In this document: piece after piece, positions 50,179 to 55,022 of the stretch
Numbering within the stretch: the stretch's first letter is position 1
Layout of the letters: every line of letters begins with the position of its first letter
Assembly (NCBI GenBank): GCA_024699055.1
Contig: JAILQG010000026.1
Span: 1 to 55,022, forward strand
Reading direction: 5' to 3'
DNA length: 55,022 nucleotides
Origin: Bacteroidales bacterium
GTDB lineage: Bacteria > Bacteroidota > Bacteroidia > Bacteroidales > UBA932
Program-made: the position numbers and the translations under genes
Notes under the pieces: model-generated
What the model saw: only the letters and a program-made list of their open reading frames with translations
The model's database searches: none
What the model was told of the DNA's origin: nothing

Positions 50179-50214
50179 CCGCTGGAGCGACATGTGTCGC
50201 GAAAAATGAAAATT

Positions 50215-50239
50215 GGCCGACCCTTAAGTCGGCCTTTTT
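50215..50239 (+). terminator. Intrinsic terminator after the DASS transporter
   Basis: GGCCGAC (50215-50221), loop CCTTAA, GTCGGCC (50228-50234), then TTTTT. It lies 37 nt after the stop codon. Confidence 0.88.
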
Positions 50240-50454
50240 CGTGCTGCGGCGGAGTCGGCCGGGCTGGCAGCCAGCCGCTGGCCTGTATGGTGCGGCTCTT
50301 CGACTTCAGGAAGCCTCCCCTCCGGGCGCTTCAGCGCCTATGCTGCGGAACTCGGCGTCTTAGTCGCTTCGCGCCTAACGCCTCAGACAGTCCTCGCATT
50401 CCGGGTCATTCGCCCCCGGACCGGCGCTTCTGCCCCCTCCGTGCTGCCGTCGTC

Positions 50455-50495
50455 TTCACTCGTTATGGCTGACCGAGGTCGCCATAACGAGTGAA
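50455..50495. repeat. Very strong 41-nt hairpin
   Basis: TTCACTCGTTATGGC (50455-50469) pairs perfectly with GCCATAACGAGTGAA (50481-50495). Inside, GACC and GGTC pair as well, leaving a one-base bulge and a GA loop: 19 pairs in total. No T-run follows, so it is not a normal terminator. Confidence 0.85.
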
Positions 50496-50604
50496 TCCGC
50501 CTGCACCGTCTTCCTTCGCAAGTCGAGCCGCACCATCCGCCAGCGGCTGCTCCCAGCCCGCCCACTCTGCCGCAGCAGAGGCGGCAACCCCATTCTTTTC
50601 CCCC

Positions 50605-50697
50605 AGTGATGGTAACCTCCCCAAAATACAACAGGTTACCGTCAAAAAAGGCCTAGAATGACGGTAGCCTGTAAAATTTTGGCCGGTTACCATCACT
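50605..50697. repeat. REPIN-like inverted element of a second family
   Basis: Outer 13-bp perfect inverted repeats AGTGATGGTAACC / GGTTACCATCACT. Inner inverted repeats ACAGGTTACCGTCA / TGACGGTAGCCTGT match at 13 of 14. Each half is itself a hairpin (GGTAACC...GGTTACC), so two palindromes are arranged head to head. The sequence differs from the REPINs around the RAYT gene. Confidence 0.75.
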
Positions 50698-50725
50698 CAC
50701 ACTGCCGAGGCGGAGTCTGCCAACA

Positions 50726-50759
50726 TTTGCTCGTATGTAAAAAATACTTGCTATATTTG
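50726..50759 (+). promoter_or_regulatory. Putative promoter of the OprO/P-type porin
   Basis: TATATTTG (50752-50759) is a perfect -7 box. The nearest TTTG (50726-50729) is 22 nt upstream, slightly too far. The predicted leader is ~60 nt. Confidence 0.5.
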
Positions 50760-50822
50760 TAGTCAGAAAAAACGTAAAACCTTTTACTAAATTTTTTGAA
50801 ATTACATACTGTCAATAGCATT

Positions 50823-51863
50823 ATGAAAAAATTATTCACAATCGCAGCATTAATCGCACTGTGTTTCAGCGCTTTTGCCCAGGAAGAGGCTAAACCCGAT
50901 TACGGTTACAAACAGACCGGATTCATGAGCACTCCCAAAGTAGGTGCCTATATCATCGGCTCCTACAAGTACAGCGACCGTGAAGGCGCGAACGGCGGCC
51001 CCGGATTCGGCCTTAGGCTTATCCGTGCCTATGTCGACGGCAGCATTTTCGGCGAATTCAATTATCGCGTGCAGTTCCAGGCCGGCGGCGGAACCCCTCA
51101 TGTGAAGGACTACTTCATCGAGTGGGCCAGGTTTAAGGAGTTCTCAGTCAAGATGGGACAGTTCAAGAGGGCGTTCACCTTCGAGAATCCCATGAATCCC
51201 TGGGATGTGGGCGTAGGCGATTTCTCGCTGCTTGTCCAGAAGTTCGCCGGCATGGGCGACCGTCTCGGTGAGGCCAATATGGGCGGACGCGACCAGGGCA
51301 TCCAGGTCCAGGGCGACCTCTTCCCCATCGGGAAAGACCAGCATCGCCTTGTGCACTATCAGCTTGGCTTATACAACGGTCAGGGTATCAACGTGGTCGA
51401 TGCCAACAAGAACAAGGACATCATCGGAACCCTCCAGTTCCAGCCCATCAAGGGCCTCTATGTAGGTGCTTTCGGATGGAAGGGCACCTGGACCAACGGT
51501 TCGGGAACCGAGCTCAAGCGTGAGCGTGTGAGCGCCGGCCTGAAGTACGACGTGAACAACTGGACCCTGCGCGCCGAATATGCGACCGCCATCGGCGGCG
51601 AAAAGAAGGAGAGCGGCGCTTCCGACGCCCTGTACGTAACAGCAGGCCTTCCCGTGGCCGACTGGCTTAAGATTTATCTCAAATGGGATGAGTTCCGTGT
51701 AGACGGCACCTCCGCAAAGAGCCACGACATGTATTCCGCAGCCGCCAACTTCCGCCTGCACAAGAATCTCAACTTCCAGCTGGAGTACCGCCACCACACC
51801 GACCGTGTCCTCTCCAGCCCGAACTACAACGAGATCTGGCTCCAGACCTACATCCGCTGGTAG
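50823..51863 (+). CDS. Phosphate-selective porin O/P-family outer-membrane protein
   Basis: 346 residues from the ATG at 50823 (MKKLFTIAAL). The signal peptide ends at AFAQ. The rest is alternating β-barrel sequence with motifs of the OprO/OprP superfamily: GLRLIRAYVDGSIFGEFNYR, KDYFIEWARFKEFSVKMGQF, GGRDQGIQVQGDLF, and a C-terminal EIWLQTYIRW ending in an aromatic residue for BAM recognition. Real phosphate selectivity is not shown by the sequence; many Bacteroidota members have unknown substrates. Shorter than Pseudomonas OprP (~430). It is a single gene with its own terminator. Confidence 0.85.
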   Translation: MKKLFTIAALIALCFSAFAQEEAKPDYGYKQTGFMSTPKVGAYIIGSYKYSDREGANGGPGFGLRLIRAYVDGSIFGEFNYRVQFQAGGGTPHVKDYFIEWARFKEFSVKMGQFKRAFTFENPMNPWDVGVGDFSLLVQKFAGMGDRLGEANMGGRDQGIQVQGDLFPIGKDQHRLVHYQLGLYNGQGINVVDANKNKDIIGTLQFQPIKGLYVGAFGWKGTWTNGSGTELKRERVSAGLKYDVNNWTLRAEYATAIGGEKKESGASDALYVTAGLPVADWLKIYLKWDEFRVDGTSAKSHDMYSAAANFRLHKNLNFQLEYRHHTDRVLSSPNYNEIWLQTYIRW

Positions 51864-51878
51864 CAACACGCTTTTTAT

Positions 51879-51946
51879 CGGCTGAGAATCAGCCGGATAC
51901 AGGAAAGAGGTCGACAAAAAAGGAAGGCGATCGCCTTCCTTTTTTT
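51879..51946 (+). terminator. Terminator region after the porin gene
   Basis: A first stem TCGGCTGA-GAA-TCAGCCGG (51879-51897) is followed by the perfect palindrome GGAAGGC-GATC-GCCTTCC (51922-51939) with A-run before and T7 after. The symmetric A/T-runs make it usable from both strands, so it could also stop the tRNA-Pro transcript coming from the right. Confidence 0.88.
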
Positions 51947-51949
51947 GTG

Positions 51950-52022
51950 TCGGGATGAGCTGACTCGAACAGCCGACCCCTACGTCCCGAACGTAGTGCG
52001 CTACCAACTGCGCTACATCCCG
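51950..52022 (-). tRNA. tRNA-Pro (anticodon CGG)
   Basis: On the minus strand: acceptor CGGGATG / CATCCCG with discriminator A, D-arm GCGC-AGTTGGTA-GCGC, anticodon arm CTACG-TTCGGGA-CGTAG giving anticodon CGG, T-arm GGCTG-TTCGAGT-CAGCT. 73 nt, with CCA not encoded. It lies downstream of rpsT. Confidence 0.95.
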
Positions 52023-52057
52023 AAAAGAAACGCGGGCCGAAACCCGCGCCCTTTTAT

Positions 52058-52342
52058 TTACGACAATTTGTTGATGTACAGCTGAATGCCGCTCTTGAGG
52101 TTGTTAGCCTTGTTCTTGTGGATGACACCGATCTTCGCGAGCTTGTCGATCATTGCGTAGACCTTGGGTGCATCGGCCTGTGCGGCGGCCTTGTCAGTTG
52201 TGGTGCGGATTGCACGTATAGCATTACGGGTAGTCTTTGCATAATAACGGTTATGCAGCCGGCGCCTTTCGCCCTGGCGATTGGCCTTCTCAGCTGAAGC
52301 ATTCTTCTTAGCTGGCTCTTTTGCGTTTGAAGCGTTTGCCAT
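52058..52342 (-). CDS. rpsT: 30S ribosomal protein S20
   Basis: 94 residues, strongly basic and Ala/Lys-rich. It has the family pattern [20 protein letters not shown], then [19 protein letters not shown], then [22 protein letters not shown]. It is a primary binder of 16S rRNA at the base of the body in the small subunit. It lies between tRNA-Glu and tRNA-Pro on the same strand and is likely cut from a common transcript started at 52490. The spacer before the ATG is an A-run rather than a Shine-Dalgarno, as is common in this phylum. Confidence 0.95.
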   Translation of the reverse strand: MANASNAKEPAKKNASAEKANRQGERRRLHNRYYAKTTRNAIRAIRTTTDKAAAQADAPKVYAMIDKLAKIGVIHKNKANNLKSGIQLYINKLS

Positions 52343-52370
52343 TGTATTACTTTTTTATATTTTTTTTTCG

Positions 52371-52442
52371 TAGTGGGTAGGAGAATCGAACTCCTATTGC
52401 AGGAATGAAAATCCTGAGTACTAACCGTTATACGAACCCACC
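52371..52442 (-). tRNA. tRNA-Glu (anticodon UUC)
   Basis: On the minus strand: acceptor GGTGGGT / ACCCACT with discriminator A, D-arm GTAT-AACGGTTA-GTAC, anticodon arm CAGGA-TTTTCAT-TCCTG giving UUC, T-arm AGGAG-TTCGATT-CTCCT. 72 nt, CCA not encoded. It precedes rpsT by 28 nt. Confidence 0.95.
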
Positions 52443-52459
52443 AATCCAAATAAGGGATG

Positions 52460-52490
52460 CAAAGGTAGAAATAATTTCTGATTTGACAAA
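52460..52490 (-). promoter_or_regulatory. Promoter of tRNA-Glu, rpsT and tRNA-Pro
   Basis: Minus-strand TTTG (52490-52487), 19 nt, then TACCTTTG (52467-52460): a complete Bacteroidota match. It lies immediately after the stop codon of the DUF4837 gene. Confidence 0.78.
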
Positions 52491-53489
52491 TTATTTTTCA
52501 GCTTTCTTTTCTTCAGCCCACTCCCAGGAGTAAAGAAGCGACTCTACCTGACGCAAATACTGCCTCTTGTCGTACTTGGGAGCGTACAGGAAAGCCTCGG
52601 TCACGATGATGTCCTTTCCGTCCTTGCTGTAGAATGACTGCGATACGAAAGGCCCAGCCATATAGTCGTTCTCGACCTCCCACCAGCCGCGCACCTGGGC
52701 GAAATCGCGTCCGTTGTACTTGACGTATTCGATGTAGGGTTCCGGAATCTTGCCGGTAGTCATGTAGGTGTTCTCGAACATGCCGGGAACGTTGGCCTTC
52801 AGGATGGCATTGCGGTGCGCCACTATTTTGTCGAGGGTGAGGGGATCGTCATCTGCAGGATACCTGTAGACGAGCACCGCCTGGTTGGTGTATTGCTTTT
52901 CGTCGGCAATCCATACGAAATTGGAGGTTTTCTTCTTGAGGCTGTAGCCGATGGGGAAGTGGGGGGAGCCTCCGAAGATTTCGGAAACCTGCTGGGCAAG
53001 CTGCCTTTCTTCGTAGTGCATGGTGTTGGAAATCACCCTGTTTCGCTCGGCCTGCTCGATGTATGAGGTAATCTTGGCGCTGTTGTCCTTGAGCAGGGTA
53101 AGGGCCTCGTCGGAAGTAGCTGCGGCGATATAGACCAGACACTGGGGAGTGGCCCATTTGTCCTTCACGTATTTCACCGTGCTTTCGCTCACCTGGGGAT
53201 TCACGTCGAAGTACACTATGTTCCTGTGTACCTTGAACAGATTCGCGAAGTCGTTCGGGATGATGTTCACCAGCGAGTAGAGGGGCTCCCTCAGAGGAAG
53301 CCACGGGCAGTCCGCGGCAAGGATGTCGCGTGCAGCGTTGCCGAGCGCCCCTTCCCAGTCGGCCTTGGTCATTACTACGATCACTTCGCCGGCCTTGCCG
53401 CTGACATTGGGCAGAAGTACGGCCTTGCGGTTGCCGCAGGAGTTGAAGAGCGCGAGCGCTGCAAGCAGGATTGCTGTTAACTTTTTCAT
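52491..53489 (-). CDS. DUF4837 lipoprotein
   Basis: 332 residues with lipobox LFNSC (Cys18) followed by GNRKAVLLPNVSGKAGE. Family pattern: GEVIVVMTKADWEGALG, PWLPLREPLYSLVNIIP, HRNIVYFDVNP, VWIADEKQYTNQAVLVYRYP, RGWWEVENDYMAGPF. DUF4837 is a Bacteroidota family of unknown function, often near rseP. Here it starts 7 nt after the rseP stop, so it belongs to dxr-rseP-DUF4837, and an envelope quality-control role is a reasonable guess only. Confidence 0.87.
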   Translation of the reverse strand: MKKLTAILLAALALFNSCGNRKAVLLPNVSGKAGEVIVVMTKADWEGALGNAARDILAADCPWLPLREPLYSLVNIIPNDFANLFKVHRNIVYFDVNPQVSESTVKYVKDKWATPQCLVYIAAATSDEALTLLKDNSAKITSYIEQAERNRVISNTMHYEERQLAQQVSEIFGGSPHFPIGYSLKKKTSNFVWIADEKQYTNQAVLVYRYPADDDPLTLDKIVAHRNAILKANVPGMFENTYMTTGKIPEPYIEYVKYNGRDFAQVRGWWEVENDYMAGPFVSQSFYSKDGKDIIVTEAFLYAPKYDKRQYLRQVESLLYSWEWAEEKKAEK

Positions 53490-53496
53490 ACTATTC

Positions 53497-54831
53497 TTAT
53501 TTTATCAATCTTCCTATGTCGTTTCCGAAGGCCAGCATCATGAGCGCCAGGAGCAGGATCATGCCCACCCACTGGGCGATGATCATGAAGCGGTCGCTCG
53601 GCTTGCGGCCAGATATCATTTCATAAAGGGTGAACAGGATGTGTCCGCCGTCCAGCCCCGGTATCGGCAGCAGGTTCATCACGCCCAGCATTATGCTCAG
53701 CAGGGCGAGGATGTACATGAAGCGGTACCAGTCCCAAACCGAGGGGAATACCTGCCCTATGGCTATGAAGCTGCCCACGGACTTGTAGGCTCCGGTGCTC
53801 GGATTCGCCAGCAGGCGAAGGTCGTCCACATAGCCCGAGATCATCTCGCCGGTAAGGCGAAGCCCGGCGGGGATGGCCTGTATCACATTGTAATGCTCAT
53901 ACACCACGGACGGCGTGTGCATGAGCACTCCGATACGCCCCGCGCTGTCCACCATTACGGGAACCTGGAGGGTGTCGGCGCCGCGGACGACGGTGGCCGG
54001 CACGGTCTGGCCGGAAAGGGTGGCGAGTACGCCCCTGGCATCTTGCAGGTACGAAACTTCCTGCCCGTCGAAAGCGATTATATGGTCCCCTTTGAGCAGG
54101 GCTTTGTTGGCGTTTTCGGCCGTTACGGAGTCCACCACGAACGGGATGGCCAGGTCGAACATGAGGTCGGAATTCAGGATCTCGTCCGTCATGTTGCGGT
54201 CTATGTAGAGCGTGAGGGTGTCGCCGTCGCGCAGGACGATGGCCTTCTTCACGCCGCGGCGGGCCAGGTCGGCCTGGAGCGTGCCGAAGTTCTGCGGCCT
54301 GTAGTCGTCGAGGGCGAGGATCTCGTCGCCGGCGCGGAATCCCATCTGCTCCGCCAGCTTGTTGGGGTAGATCTTGGCGCCCTCGTTGCTCACGTAACTG
54401 TCGCCCCAGATGGCCATTATGGAAATGAACACTATGACGGCGAAGATGAAGTTGTAGAGCACGCCTCCCGCCATGACCAGCAGACGCTGCCACGGGCTGT
54501 GGGTACGGAACTCCCAGGGCTGGGGTTCCTGTTTCAGCTGCTCGGTGTCCATGCTTTCGTCTATCATCCCGGCGATTTTGCAGTAACCTCCGAGCGGCAG
54601 CCAGCCTATTCCGTATTCGGTCTCCCTGTCAAGGGCCTTCGGGAACAGTTTGGTGAACCAGCGGGAGCGCTTCGAACTGAAGATGAACTTTCCGCCGACG
54701 TCGAAGAAGAGGAAAAATTTCTCGACCCGGATATGGAATATCTTGGCGAAGGTATAGTGCCCCAGCTCGTGGAAGACGATAAGTATGGAAAGTGCAAGGA
54801 TTACTTGCAGGACTTTCATTAAGACGGCCAT
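53497..54831 (-). CDS. rseP: RIP metalloprotease RseP (site-2 protease)
   Basis: 444 residues; the start is the ATG at 54831 or, four codons on, a second ATG. The zinc motif HELGH (His21, Glu22, His25) lies in TM1, and the third ligand is in LLPIPGLDGGHILF (LDG motif, ~residue 395). A pair of PDZ-like regions lies between (~190-330: GFRAGDEILALDDYRPQNF). TM segments are near 7-25, 115-140, 370-390 and 420-440. It cuts membrane-spanning anti-sigma factors and leftover signal peptides. It is 2 nt after dxr, the standard neighbour. Confidence 0.94.
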   Translation of the reverse strand: MAVLMKVLQVILALSILIVFHELGHYTFAKIFHIRVEKFFLFFDVGGKFIFSSKRSRWFTKLFPKALDRETEYGIGWLPLGGYCKIAGMIDESMDTEQLKQEPQPWEFRTHSPWQRLLVMAGGVLYNFIFAVIVFISIMAIWGDSYVSNEGAKIYPNKLAEQMGFRAGDEILALDDYRPQNFGTLQADLARRGVKKAIVLRDGDTLTLYIDRNMTDEILNSDLMFDLAIPFVVDSVTAENANKALLKGDHIIAFDGQEVSYLQDARGVLATLSGQTVPATVVRGADTLQVPVMVDSAGRIGVLMHTPSVVYEHYNVIQAIPAGLRLTGEMISGYVDDLRLLANPSTGAYKSVGSFIAIGQVFPSVWDWYRFMYILALLSIMLGVMNLLPIPGLDGGHILFTLYEMISGRKPSDRFMIIAQWVGMILLLALMMLAFGNDIGRLIK

Positions 54832-54833
54832 TT

Positions 54834-55022
54834 CTACAGAATTTCGCTCGCTTTCCTGGCGGCTTCCCCGTTTGTGGAGAAGATACAGTCAAGCGAAGGA
54901 AACTCTACAAAATTTACGCCATTCATTACAGCTTCGAGAACCCTCGGGATGTCATAGAAGCCGATGCGGCCTTCGAGATAGGCCTTTACGGCAACTTCGT
55001 CCGCCGCGTTGAGGGCGCAGGG
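54834..55022 (-). CDS. dxr: 1-deoxy-D-xylulose 5-phosphate reductoisomerase, C-terminal end
   Basis: Only the last 62 residues and the stop (54834-54836) are in the window; the gene continues past the right edge. The segment PCALNAADEVAVKAYLEGRI followed by GFYDIPRVLEAVM is the conserved C-terminal helical domain of DXR (usual form P-x-x-xNAANE-xAV). DXR makes MEP from DXP in the isoprenoid pathway that ends with IspH, encoded at 24991-25857. It lies 2 nt before rseP. Confidence 0.9.
   Translation of the reverse strand, partial: PCALNAADEVAVKAYLEGRIGFYDIPRVLEAVMNGVNFVEFPSLDCIFSTNGEAARKASEIL

Larger units (their letters stand above)
50179..50822. other. 644-bp intergenic stretch rich in palindromes
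   Basis: In order: a palindrome GCGACATGTGTCGC (~50187-50200), the transporter's terminator (50215-50239), arms of a long imperfect inverted repeat (50261-50313 with 50511-50560) enclosing a 41-nt hairpin (50455-50495), a REPIN-like element (50605-50697), and the porin promoter. I see no supported gene. Confidence 0.65.

Noticed and set aside
53323..54822. 499-aa plus-strand frame opposite rseP
   Set aside because: Antisense shadow; rseP has HELGH and LDG motifs in the minus frame.
1..55022. CRISPR array, prophage or integrative element
   Set aside because: No regularly spaced direct repeats, no integrase, phage or conjugation genes seen; the only mobile-type gene is the RAYT transposase.

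Overview
The window comes from a Bacteroidales genome (Bacteroidota) of fairly high GC content. The family is not certain from the sequence alone. The evidence is: many promoters with the Bacteroidota pattern TTTG-N19/20-TAnnTTTG; a type V (FimA/Mfa-like) pilus locus with lipoprotein pilins; DUF4783, DUF4837 and DUF5119 proteins; a BamA/OmpH module; and 2-oxoacid:ferredoxin oxidoreductase plus glutamate dehydrogenase, which suggest an anaerobe.

Region 1 (1-18.9 kb, all minus strand). An 18-kb pilus operon reads leftwards from a clear promoter at 18892-18922. Its order is an OmpA-like/DUF3575 outer-membrane protein, a DUF5119 lipoprotein, seven fimbrillin-like lipoproteins in tandem, and two large DUF4906-like/adhesin-like lipoproteins that may be tip subunits. 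It ends at an intrinsic terminator (659-684). A HipB/HipA-like pair follows and runs off the left edge. The first four junctions between successive fimbrillin genes each carry the same hairpin with an invariant loop.

Region 2 (18.9-20.7 kb). A 529-bp AT-rich divergent control region contains helically phased G-runs, palindromes, two good promoters and a relic-like open frame. It separates the pilus operon from a membrane-anchored AraC-type regulator that is the obvious candidate controller.

Region 3 (20.7-24.1 kb) is rich in repeats. hutI carries an unusual in-frame hairpin-rich insert. A RAYT-type (REP-associated) Y1 transposase is bracketed by two ~132-bp REPIN-like inverted elements, and a third, single unit lies near hutI.

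Region 4 (24.1-50.2 kb) is housekeeping: cmk-ispH-folD; efp; a DUF4783 protein; rlmH with an NtrY-like histidine kinase; a long minus-strand operon (OmpH lipoprotein, glycosyltransferase, LysM/receptor-like protein, M64 peptidase, engB, prs, small membrane protein, der); a plus-strand envelope operon (nadK-uppS-bamA-ompH); then korA-korB-gdhA and a DASS anion transporter.

Region 5 (50.2-55.0 kb). A 644-bp intergenic stretch holds a very strong 41-nt hairpin and a second, different REPIN-like element. After it come an OprO/P-type porin, tRNA-Pro(CGG), rpsT, tRNA-Glu(UUC), a DUF4837 lipoprotein, rseP and the 3' end of dxr.

The best candidates for something undescribed are the repeated inter-pilin RNA hairpins, the phased G-run regulatory region, and the RAYT/REPIN families including the element domesticated inside hutI. 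All family names come from motif and sequence recognition, without database searches.
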